Source of the DNA: Dirofilaria immitis
Taxonomy: Eukaryota; Nematoda; Chromadorea; Rhabditida; Onchocercidae
Reading direction: 5' to 3'
Assembly (NCBI GenBank): GCA_024305405.1
Contig: JAKNDB010000104.1
Span: forward strand, 868,001 to 932,000
DNA length: 64,000 nucleotides
Under the pieces are notes generated by a model. It saw only the letters and a list, made by a program, of their open reading frames with translations. It did no database searches and was not told where the DNA came from. The translations under genes and the position numbers were made by a program. Positions 40,701-51,900 of this stretch are shown here, piece by piece. The first letter of the stretch is position 1; each line of letters begins with the position of its first letter.

Positions 40701-41817
40701 GCAAGTCGATTTTACTATTAGTTTATGCTCATTTGTTAAGGTCATTCGAGTAGTTGCAACCGATGCTGCACGAACATTTATTGATGAATCAGTTTTTGAT
40801 GTTCCCATTTATAATGATTTGGATGAATGGAGTATGTGGAAGAGACGTGGTGATCCAGTTCTACATATTGGTCAGCTTTTAGAATGGATTTAGACTATAA
40901 AAAATATTGGTGATTGGTAGTATGTTTGCATGTATTATTTGGCTAAATACTAGATACTAGTAATATTTCATTCTCTGGTTTAATTGCCTTTGATTTTTGA
41001 CTGTATATTGTTGACTGACCTGCAAATAGCTATTTCCAAGCTTTCAAACATGCTTTCGTTTCATACACATATAAGAATCCTTTTCTCTTTTATGATAAAT
41101 TTTATATCTATCTAAAAATATGGTTTTACTATTTTATCAAGTATAAAATTTATCGGAATATGCAAATTTAAGATAATCCGAGTATTTTTAGAACTAAGGA
41201 AATGGTCTGATGCGATGTTAATTGCACCACTAGATGCAAATTCGATGGCTAAAATAGCAAATGGCGTATGCGATAACATTTTGCTATCCATTGTACGCGC
41301 ATGGGATCCACGAAAACCTTTGTACTATGCACCAGCGATGAATGTTGCTATGTGGGAAAATCCGCTAACGTATCAGCATCGTAAAGTTTTAAAGGAATTG
41401 TTACGATATAAGGTTGAGTGTCTTTTCTAATTTTCTAATTATAGATGGTAAATTTTAGTTTAGATTAAGCTACTATGATGTTCTTTGTTCCTATGCTTCA
41501 TTAAAAGTATGAAATTAGATCAAATTTAAGGGAGACTTTTAGGAGAAAGTTAATTATCTCTAATTATTTGATGTTTTTGAATCCTCAAAAATAGGGTTGC
41601 TCATAAACCATTTCTTAGCAGTTCTCAAATTTTCGTCTAACTCTTAATTGAATTAATCAGAAGCTCTTTTTTCTAGGAAATACCGCCAATTGAGAAGGAA
41701 TTAATGTGTGGTGATACCGGTTTAGGGGCTATGGCAACTGTTCAAATGGTGGCATCAATAGTTGCTAGTGAAGTGAAAAATCGTTTCGCTGTTTATTCTG
41801 ATAATTCATCGGCATAA
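37771..41817 (+). CDS. CG-1-like domain fused to phosphopantothenoylcysteine decarboxylase (PPCDC)
   Basis: The C-terminal half is PPCDC, the flavin enzyme that decarboxylates 4'-phosphopantothenoylcysteine in coenzyme A synthesis. Exons are 37727-37982, 38509-38704, 39221-39340, 39943-40179, 40464-40631, 40741-40870, 41192-41412 and 41677-41817. All junctions keep frame and use GT..AG, giving 474 residues from the ATG at 37771. PPCDC covers about residues 278-474: GITGSVAS (285), DPVLHIELRKW with catalytic His about 353, APLDANSMAKIANG, APAMNVAMW with Asn about 405, and MCGDTGLGAM with Cys about 439. Residues 1-110 resemble the CG-1 DNA-binding domain of CAMTA factors: RPDGGTIVVYD, FRVDGYRW, YNLLYCKND, then LVLFHYIGD. 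The linker is basic then acidic (PRRLRNKEQ; LKKARVDDDSDSS). No ATG lies upstream of the PPCDC core within its first exon, so the fusion is not easily split. The coding frame is open upstream to the acceptor at 37726, so an earlier exon may exist. Confidence 0.85.
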
Positions 41818-41890
41818 CTTTTTGTTTTCTTTTTCCTACTTTCATATTTCTCTGTTTGTCAATGTAATATTGTTTCATTACTGATTGTCG

Positions 41891-41896
41891 AATAAA
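41891..41896 (+). terminator. Polyadenylation signal AATAAA
   Basis: A canonical AATAAA lies 74 bases after the PPCDC stop on the coding strand, in a T-rich context, and is the likely 3'-end signal of that gene. Confidence 0.55.
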
Positions 41897-42901
41897 TTTG
41901 CTTGTTTGCTTCATATTGTACAGTTTACAAACGATTCCAAATTTTTTTCTATTTTTCTGTTTTTCTGTCAGTTGCAATGAATAATTTATGGGCGATTCTA
42001 TCAATCTTTTTTAGAAAACCATGTACTATTTTTATGACATCTCATCACTTCCAACAAGAAATAGTTAGAAAACCATTATTTATATTATGATACGTCATCA
42101 TTTTCAACAGGGAATGACATTACGAATTGAAGAATAATTAGTCACAGGACTTTTACTTTTTTATATTGAAGTATTTAACTATTGGAAATTTTGATCGTAA
42201 CTAATGTTTAGAGGTGCTTGAAGTTGTTTCATCTGGCTGTAATTCGATTTCAATTGCAAATTAGAAAATTTGTTGCATTTATTTTATTTATTTCCAAAAT
42301 GTTTCAAAGCTTCTCATTTGGTTTTTCCTTTCAATTTTAAATTGAATTTCTACTTCTTGAATTCCTCGTTACGCGATTTAATTGTTTCCTTATGTCTTCT
42401 TAACTTGAGAGAAGTTCAGGTATTCAAGTTGGAATTTGGATTTTAGTTTCTCTTCTAAAGTAAAGATTGTGAATAACTGTCATTTCGTATATTATTTGAA
42501 ATTTGCATATTTAGAATTTTATAAATTAATTGGTTTATTATTGGCAAAATAATAAAGAAGCAGTGAACAATATTATTATTATTTTAGAAACCAGGATTAA
42601 TGAATTGTAGGTTAAGGCAATTCGAAGTTGGCTTTGCCTGGAACTGTTCTAGCTAAATCATGACAAGTTGAATGAGACTTTCACCTTGAAGTGTGTCGTA
42701 TGTGAAATGAAGAAATGTTTGAGGCGGGGAGTCCATGTTAAATATTTAATGGTTTTGAATCATTTGCTGTCAAGTAATCATTGGAATTTCAAACGAGAAT
42801 ACTCGTCCCCGGAAAAGATTTGATATAGCAGTTGTTATATGAAGAATTGACGTATTAGTATTGAAGAATCATTTCTGAACTTTTTATGTATTTCTTCAAG
42901 A

Positions 42902-44201
42902 ATGTGGATATTTGGTTATGGTTCGTTATTATGGTACACAGATTTCCCATATCGAAATGTCATTCCCGGTATTGTGCGCGGCTATTCACGTCGTTTTTGG
43001 CAGCTCAGTCCCGATCATAGAGGCACAACGAGCAGTGTTGGTTCTTTTTCACGACATGTGAGTAAGACATAGTAATACATTATGTCCTTGTGACATAAAA
43101 GGAGATGCGTTACTGTCGCAATAATGCTAATCACTCGAATTCTATGTTTTATTGGACGAAGAAGTTCATCCGTTCATTCTTTTCAAAGAATTGAGGTTAT
43201 AAAATTGTTTTAGAATTTTAAGACGACAGTTTTATTGAGTCCGTCGTTTCTTTTTCTCATAATAACGAGAAATATTTGCAGCCTGGTCGTACTGTAACAT
43301 TGGTAGCAGATGAAAATGGTTCTTGCTGGGGTCTAGCTTATGAAGTTGCTGAAGAGCAAGCATCGGATACAATTAAATATTTGGATGTGCGAGAAAAAGC
43401 TGGCTATTTGATGAGTTTATTATTTAATGAATTAATTTTTCTAAGGTTAAAAGTTTTTGCCTTTATTCGTCATTCGGAAAGTTTCATATATTGGATTTCT
43501 TGATTGGCGAATACGCGTTTCCATTTCAATATTTCCATTGATTAAGTCTTATTATTTTCAGAGAAAAGAAATGATGTTTTATCCGGACAATGGCAGTCCA
43601 TTGTTCCCAATAAATGTTTATTTGGCTGCTGAAGAACAAAATCCTTACTTTACGGGTCCTACCGATGAGAGAAGCATCGTGCATACCGTAAGTCATTTTG
43701 CTTTCTACTTAAAATATAATCTTGCGCATATGTTGAAATATTGTTACTTTCAAATAGATTAGAAATCAGAAATGAAATGAGGAAAGTGGATACGAAATAA
43801 GATTTTCTTTTTTGTGAAGTATTAATTTTTATTTATTCCAATGTATTATTTACATTTTCTATTTTTCTTTGTCAGTATCAAGTTTGCTTCAACCAATTTT
43901 ATCGTTATCTAAGATATAAATTCATTAATTATTTTCATGCATTTTATGGAATTTATTTGCACTTGAATTCATTTTTAAGGTACTTAAAGCTCGTGGTCCT
44001 AGTGGAACAAACATTGAATATGTTCTACGATTAGCAGAATGCATACATCGAATGGCGCCACATATTAACGACGAGCACTTATTTTCGATTGAAAGAAAAG
44101 TATTGGATGGATGTCGTCAGTTGAATATCCACGATGATTATCTAGCTAACTATCCCATTCAAAATGGAAAATATCGAACTGAATCGCTCACTAAACTATA
44201 A
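42902..44201 (+). CDS. ChaC-type gamma-glutamylcyclotransferase
   Basis: ChaC enzymes cleave cytosolic glutathione to 5-oxoproline and Cys-Gly. Four exons, 42902-43057, 43282-43410, 43562-43687 and 43980-44201, give 210 residues, close to the length of animal ChaC2. The start MWIFGYGSLLW holds the YGSL substrate-binding motif at residues 6-9, followed by YSRRFWQ and DHRG. VTLV and WGLAYEV are the next conserved strands. YLDVREK holds the likely catalytic glutamate (Glu90). GPSGTNIEYVL and DEHLFSIE close the domain. All exons join in phase 0. One splice site is odd: the end of exon 2 is followed by ATGAGT where GTGAGT is expected, although the exon 3 frame (RKEMMFYP) fits only this junction. 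It lies 1.1 kb downstream of the PPCDC gene on the same strand. Coenzyme A synthesis and glutathione turnover both handle cysteine, but I infer no functional link. Confidence 0.9.
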
Positions 44202-46949
44202 ATGAAAGTATTTAAAAAGTTGTGAAATACTGAAGTATTCTTTAAATTGGGAAAAGTTTGATGTTGAAAATTGTAAGTGGAACTTACTTTAAAAATGGTT
44301 TTTAATTTTCAAATATTTCATGAAGATATCTAAGAATAGAAAAATAATTACTATATTGCAGATATTATAATCTCCGAACTTGTGATAATAATTTGTTTAA
44401 TAACGATGGTTTTTAAATTACTTAATTCTATCTGTTCTTTTTGAATTCATGATATTCCCATTATTATTATAGACAATTAATTCAGCATGTAATATTAAAT
44501 ATGCAACTATTGATCGAGCTGATCTTGATCATCTTGATTGATTTAGTCTAATCTTAATATTCATTTGATCGAAAAAAAAATACTGCATGCTTATACATTC
44601 GATAAGAATTTTGGGAAAAGGAATCATTAATATCAATTTTTAATAATTCATCTAATCAGAAAACGAATTGGCTGCAGTATATATTGCTTCGCGGTTTTTA
44701 TTTATACTTTGTTATTAATTGATTCTTTGAAAATCTGACCAAGAATACAAGCGAGAAATTATTTTATATTCGTCGCTGACATCGTGTCATCCTGTTAAAC
44801 GTCTGACATTCGGCGGTTCCTATTGTGATTTTCCTTTTCGTAGTTTGCATTTCCTCTCTTTATCCCAGATTATTAATATTAAATACTTATCAATATTACT
44901 ATCTGCATCATAAATAAGCTTATATAATAAGTGAGACTTACATTTTATGATAAAATAATGTCTCAAAATGCTGATAAATAACTGTTTTCCTGTTCTTCCT
45001 TGTTTATGGATTTCTTTGGTTCGAAATATAGAAATATTGATGAAATCATTGAAAAATAAAAATAAATTGGGAAATATTCGCAAATAAATTTCAAATGGAA
45101 TAGGTCTTTCGACGTTTCATATTTAATTTACACTTTATTAAGACTTCCGAATTTAAATGGGATGATGATTTTACAAACTAATGAATGTAAAAATCTAAAA
45201 TTACATCTAATGTAAGTGTCATTCCCGATTCTCGTATTTTTGTCATTTAAATGTCATTGTGTTGTGATGAAGAATCTGTTTCGAGATAATTAAAGTCTTA
45301 ATGTAGCAATATATAATTTTATAGTAAAATGCTACATAATTTCAGTTATTTAAAAGGGAAGACTGTTCGTTCATGTTGCAGCTTGATAAAGCTCTTGAAT
45401 AATTTTAGTTGGACTTATGTTTTGCCGCGAAAAATCACTTCAGAAACATCTCTGGCAAATATATTCTTCCTGAATTCCAAATGTGAACTTTGTGTATGTC
45501 CTGATTTCTAAGCATGAATTATATGTATATCCTTTCTGATTTCCAAATGTGGATAGTATTGAATTTTAGAAGTGCTTCATATCTTCACTGTGCAGTATCA
45601 CTTTTATGCAAATAGAATTGATGGGATTTAAATCCTTTATATTTTATATTTTATTGTAAATTTTTTTATTAAGTAAATTTTTTATATAAATTTTATATAA
45701 CGATAAATTCTTTATTAAATTTCAAATCCTTCACTTTCTTACTATAAAATTTTTGTATATTTAATTATTTCATAGCACTGATATGGAATATTACTATTGT
45801 CATTTTACGTTACTATGGAACGCTTATGAGTGATTTATTTACACGCATTACGCTTGTACACGTTTCTCAGATATGCAATGGAATGCAATAAGAAGATATG
45901 TAATAATAATAATACACTAATACGTATAATATAATAAAGGATAAGGAATAGTTTTTAATATAAATATCGTTTAAAACATTGCATTAATTAAACTAATTGT
46001 GAGAAAGATGAAATATAAAGAAAAGTGGGATAAAAATATTTTGAGAAAATTTTTTTTTTTTTAGTTTAAATGCATTTTGAGAATTCTTTTTAAGGAATGT
46101 GCTATTTTAAATTCATCAATTAATTTTATTTTCATATTATAAATTCTATTTTCGGTATTTATTCACTATCATGATGTATTCAATTGTTTCTTATCATTAA
46201 TCATCAAAACTTTATCATCACAAATAATCAATCTTATAAATGACGTGGGATTAAGTTGAATTATTAAAATATTCAATCCGTACAGGATAGAACAGTTGAC
46301 TGATAATTTAATATGCTTTAATGATATTATTTTACAGGAATAGCAGAAAAAATTTCGCTAAATGATATTATAGCATTAACATTGTTTACGTTGATTTGTT
46401 GCGCAAATTGATTTTGATTATACTCGAACAGCAAAACGATTGTCGTCTTTGTAGTTTTCTCTTTATTTCATTGATAAATTATTTCTGATTAATTAATGAC
46501 ATATTTCGAAAAGATATAATTTGAAGAAAAATAAAGTGATAAGGTATGAAGTTTATCGATTTACGACATCACTGAATAAAAGCCACCAAAAAGACGGCAG
46601 TTGTAATTTCTTTTATAATAATATTAATTATTTCATCATTTGAATTGATACAGTGCTTAATTGACGATCGATGTTTTTGTTAGAAAGAAATGTAACTTAC
46701 CCTATTTTTAGTTTGGCCAGGCCTAGCCCATTTTTTACGACATAATAATTTATCGAACATCGCATAAAAGATTCGTAGAAAAATTCTAATTAATGAACGT
46801 ACATTTAGTTTGAGAAACAAAGTAGAAACTGAGAATTCTACTCATTATGTTCCATTAGATATCACAGGACTGATCAGTAGCTGATTTTTATAATATTGTC
46901 GTGCAATAATTATTAAACATAAGTTTAACATTGAGGAATCGGCAATTTA
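44202..46949. other. Intergenic AT-rich region
   Basis: No exon with convincing splice signals was found. The stretch contains long runs of A and T, for example TAAATTTTTTATTAAGTAAA-like sequence near 45.66 kb and a T run near 46.05 kb. A minus-strand frame at 44820-45083 is AT-driven and lacks a recognisable motif. Confidence 0.5.
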
Positions 46950-47008
46950 GCATAGGGATTTGACCCAATATGATTAAATCATAGTGCAAATAATCTTGTT
47001 GACTATGC
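46950..47008. tRNA. tRNA-like fold, possibly a degenerate or mitochondrial-type tRNA
   Basis: GCATAG at 46950-46955 pairs with CTATGC at 47003-47008, and in the middle TATGATTAAATCATA forms an anticodon-like stem-loop. Read on the plus strand the seven-base loop ATTAAAT would present TAA (leucine). Read on the minus strand, GGGTCAAATCC resembles a polymerase III B box. At 59 nt it is shorter than a nuclear tRNA. It could be a tRNA remnant, a tRNA-derived SINE piece, or a mitochondrial fragment. Evidence is weak. Confidence 0.22.
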
Positions 47009-47038
47009 CCATGCCACTTATAACAAATTAATAATCCG

Positions 47039-47790
47039 TTAAACTCCTGAATTTCTTGATGGCTTTATAGTCGTGTTCGGAAATTCCGAAACATGGTTCA
47101 ACGAATCGATGACATGGATTATATCTTTTGCCAGTTTTCCCATCAAATGATAATTTGCTACGTGGATGATCCGATCGATACTGTAGAAATTAGAATCGCT
47201 GCTTAACTTATACCAATGATTATTTTTGCACACTCTGAATGTTCATAGTATCAACAGTTGCAAACATATATTCATAGCACTCGCGATCAACATATTTTAA
47301 TTATATCGCTTCCTCCCTTTTAATCTGATATGAGTTGAGTTTTAGGTAATATTTATTATCACTTCAGGATACTGTATCAAAATTTCTGGCAAAAATCTTA
47401 ATCTACAGCTTCCAATAAATCCAGCAAAAAACTTACATAAATGCATTCCAAGGTATAATGATCACAGAGTCCCTTATTAAGCAATGATTTGTGGAAGCGA
47501 AATTCGGCCGGTGGATAGGAGACTTTAAATTCATTCAATTCTTGCAATATAAACATATCTTGCCCGACTGATTTCTTCTTAGATTCACTGATTTTTTGAT
47601 AACGGATATCATAATCGATATTTTTATGATCATGCATACTATCATTGTCATATTTCGTAATTTTATCGTTATATTCTTTGCCTATTAACTTTTCATTATC
47701 ATTTTCATCATTTCGAATATAATCAACGATAATGGATAAAATCCGTTGCATAAATAATAAAAGCATCACAACCATCCATAGTAAATACAT
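47039..47790 (-). CDS. Secreted hypothetical protein, two exon pieces
   Basis: The first piece starts at an ATG at 47788-47790 and opens with a strongly hydrophobic segment (MYLLWMVVMLLLFMQ), likely a signal peptide. A hydrophilic Asp/Asn/Lys-rich part follows, then KGLCDHYTLECIY just before a GTAAGT donor (exon about 47437-47790). The second piece, about 47039-47234, has an AG acceptor, begins with a cysteine (CKNNHWYKLSS) and ends RNSGV before a TAA. Paired cysteines on each side suggest a small secreted disulfide protein. However, the two pieces do not join in frame at the obvious splice sites, so a micro-exon, another donor or an indel is needed. No family is recognised. Confidence 0.4.
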
Positions 47791-48914
47791 TTGAAATAAA
47801 TATAATTTTCCTTGGGAATTACACTATTTTGTACTCAATATCTTCTATAATTTTACAATGTTATTCCAAATTGCAATTCAAAAATGGGGACTATAAGAGT
47901 AACACACTACTTTTTTCATTCTAACGACCGTTCATTTACTTTGATAGCTTTTATTCATGTAACTTATATCGTATTCGCATGAGATTTAAAGTAATCGAAA
48001 TTCATTGGCTATTCAAAAGATTTTAATTTATCTCCTTCTAGAAGATATATGTAGAATAGAAGTAGTGAAACATCTTCTAAATATTCCAAATTGCGTATGA
48101 GTTTAAGAAAATGTATAAAATGAGAAAATGTACACGCTGTCATATCCAGTACTGTCACAAGTTCTCAAAATTCATCGACTTATTTTTGAAGAATCTAAAA
48201 ACAAGATTTATTTTTAATATTATTTTTTACATTTCATGGACGAAATTCTTCATGCAAATTAGCATTTGCCACAAGGTAAGTACTAAAGATTTACATAAAA
48301 ATCATAATAAATCACGAAGGATTAAAAGGTAATGAATTGTAAGAACAATTTTTGGTAAAACAATCGCGGCGATAGGAAAACAAGAAAATAAGATCATGAA
48401 GAACTAGATGAAAAATTAATAAATCATCGTTACGAAATGTTAAAAGAACCTAGCATCATAAATACAACACTGTTTCAATCCAGTCATGCATTTAACGTCT
48501 TATTCCACACTACTATACAAATATAAGAAAAAAATAAAAATTATTCTAAAACGATGAGCAAATAAATTGTGGAATTGAAGAAGGACACTGTCGAAGTGCT
48601 TTAAATATATACGGGCATTTTTAAACATTCATTTTACATTATATAATTATCTGATTGTTAATACAATAATCTGCTTGATATGCTTCCTCATTGATAAGCA
48701 ATAAGATTAAGGTATAATGTTATCCGTCGAGTTTCTTTGGATTTTGAGCTGCAAAAGCGAAATCTGCATAGTAAAAAAACTCAAAATCTAAATGCAATGA
48801 ATACGAAAATGAAGAAGGAAATATTAGATAGAAGATCCCAGCGAGAAAGCTCAACGGTAGTATAATTCATTGAATCTCAACTGATAATAATGATTCCCTT
48901 ATAATGTAGAAATC
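47791..48914. other. Intergenic, between the secreted protein gene and the FAN1 stop
   Basis: AT-rich sequence. A plus-strand frame at 48111-48332 is basic and lacks a splice context or motif. Nothing here is supported as a gene. Confidence 0.5.
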
Positions 48915-51900
48915 TCATATTAGAGAAAAAAAGTAACTGAATTGGTTACCAGAAACATGGCATACATGAGCAGTTATATTTTGACTCTTAAAAAATTCAG
49001 CCATAAACGTTGTTTAGTCGATAATTTATCCCCAGGGCCTTTAACTTCAACAACCTGCAATAAGAATTTGAAATTCTAAAAAGAAAAAAAAGGAAACTTG
49101 GAATATCTTCTTTTGATATATATTTAATATAGTGCAATAAAAGAAATGCATTCGGCCCAAAAATGTGATTACTATCATCTTGTAAAAGAAAATTGCAGTT
49201 GTGACAAAAGTGTCAAAATTAGTAATGGACATACGGCCAGAAGTTTCTTTTCATCATTCCAAACAGTTAGATCGGGAAATCCACTTCGACAATTCCTGTA
49301 ATCGCTAATGAGACGACGAATACTAGCGCAAAGAGCAGCTATCGGACAACAAACCATAAAACGCTAAAAAATTCAATATCATTTGTGCTGATATACAAGC
49401 TGTTGCTAGGAAAAGTCTTAATTTCCATTTTAATATGACTTGCTATATATTAGTTTTTCTTATCCTCAATACTTTGGAAAGAATAGATTCATATATAGAA
49501 AGAATCGATATACGTTATCATCGGAAAAAATTTTTTTATAAGAGTTTAACTACATGTTACCATTAAAAATTAAATCACAAAAATCTTTTATACAAGATCT
49601 TTTGAATGACTTAGTTAATAGACAAAAGAAATATACTAACTTTAACTTGTTCAAAATCAGCGAAACAATCCCATGAGATCTCTGAATTGGTTACTCCATA
49701 ATAATCAGTGTAAGTTTTCTTCATTTCCAGCAACAAATCATCAAAATCTGCTTCTTCAATCTCTTTGAAACGCAGCTCGAACAGATCTTGCCGGCTGGTA
49801 TAGAAAGCCCGGCTATTCAAGTCTACTGGATTCGTCTAAAAATAAATTGAATAATCTTTGATCATTATTTACAGCTTTATTAATGATAGTTACTACCAAG
49901 CATTTGTCTTCCGTTGAAGATAAAAACATTCTATACTGCAGCGTAAAAGTTCTATGAAAAAGCATCCAAATCTATCAGTTACTTGATGAATGAGAAGATA
50001 TCGCTTTTTGCTCGAAACCAAAAGAAGTTTAAATTTTGTAACAAAAAAATGAAATTCAGTAAAAGAATTACATATACCTGTGTTTCACTGAACCACACAT
50101 TCTCGACAGCTGGATCGAAAATGATATCGTAAAATAAAAGCCCAAATATGGTGTGCCAAAGCGTACCTTCTGCATGCATTCCTGCGCAAATGATGATATT
50201 AATTTATAAATATACGCTAAGAAATAGTGAGTAAAACGAAAAGCTATTCATTTATATGTTCATCATTCTTACTAGCTAATCCATCCCTCTATTTTCTATT
50301 TATTCGTTATATTTTTCGGCATCAGTTTGTTACATCTGAAAGCAATCCGCTAACAGATTAAGGTATCTGCTACATCTGTTTGAAGTATTTGGAGTTTATA
50401 TACTGCTCCTGTGCTTAGCTATTACCTAATTTCTAAGCGTAATATATTACAAGTTGTCGTTAAATAAATTAAAAATTATGAATGCAAACCTTCTTTGAAA
50501 CCTTTTTTTCTCAAATAATGATCCAGTGCCACTTCTTCAACTCCGCATTCGTAAGATACTCCATTTCTGAAATAGAATATTTGCAAATATAAATTTCAAT
50601 AATTGATAAATCGTTTAATTTTTCGTTAATTGCAAAACAAAAGATATACTTGTTAATAAGGAATCTGTTTATTCGCGCCTCGCCAAGGTTTTTACCAACC
50701 ACACAGCCCTTTATATTAATTTTTTCAGGGTACACCTCTTCCAAAGGTCCCTTCCATTCTGAACAAAGTTTTCGGCCTCTATCCTGTAACATAAATGAAT
50801 TCAGTCTTCTATAAAATCTTTGAAACCACTTAAAAATATAATAGAAATTGAAGGAATTAAAAAACGCGAGAAATGGAAGATAAACACCGATAAATAATAA
50901 GCAAAAGTCTAAGCTTCAGAAAAGTGGACAAACTTGCAGCGACAAACGATCTTTGTCACCCAAAACAGGATCCTCTAAACCAGCAACAATAGCTTTCATT
51001 GCCCTATCTTTATCCTTGAGATGTGCATCTAAATTTAATGCTAATCGATCCCACCATCCACCTCGAGCATTCGCAAGAATAAGTTTGAATTCTAAAAAAA
51101 CTAATATTAGCTGTATGTATGTAATGATGATTTACAATTATACAAGGCGAACTTGGTGAAATGAGTTTTTAAAATTTATCGAAAAAGAGAAGGAAAAATT
51201 AGAAACAAAAAACTTGAAATGAGAAATAAACAGAACATTTTGAAGCAGAAGGATTTCAGCACCATTTTAGGTACTGGCTAAACTTAAATCGGAAAAATGT
51301 TACCGTCATATTTATAAAAATTTTACTTTAAAATATTAAAATAAATTTGTCCATTATTTAAGGTTCTCTGAACACAATAGAATGGGAGGAAATATATCGT
51401 TTTATTAAAATAATGTTTTTTTTCCGTGCAACTTAGGAGAACAAATTAGATAGCACGTGAGAATCACGATTGGAGAAAGGTCTTCTAATTATGCTTTACA
51501 CTTGGGCTTAACAGAAGCTGGCATGGGCAATCAGGCGTGATAAACACCACATTTATTATTGAAGTGTTCCTATTATTAATTTTCTGGCTAAGTTTATGAC
51601 TAAAGTTTATTCATGGAGGACACACAGATTAAGGTAACAATTCTAGCTAATAATACTTAGATTAAAGGAAAAGTGATATTAATGTACCCATAGCATATAA
51701 CATATATTCCAACCATGCAACAGCTTCCGTATAATCTCTGATTCTTTCTAATGCTTCAACGCCATGTGATATACACCTTGAAGAAAGAAATCTGCATAAA
51801 ATGAGACCAACTATTAAACTTCCAATATTTTATAAGAGCAGAAAATTTTAAAAATGCAAATTTCGAAATAATAAATTTTAAATAAATCATCTTTTTACAA

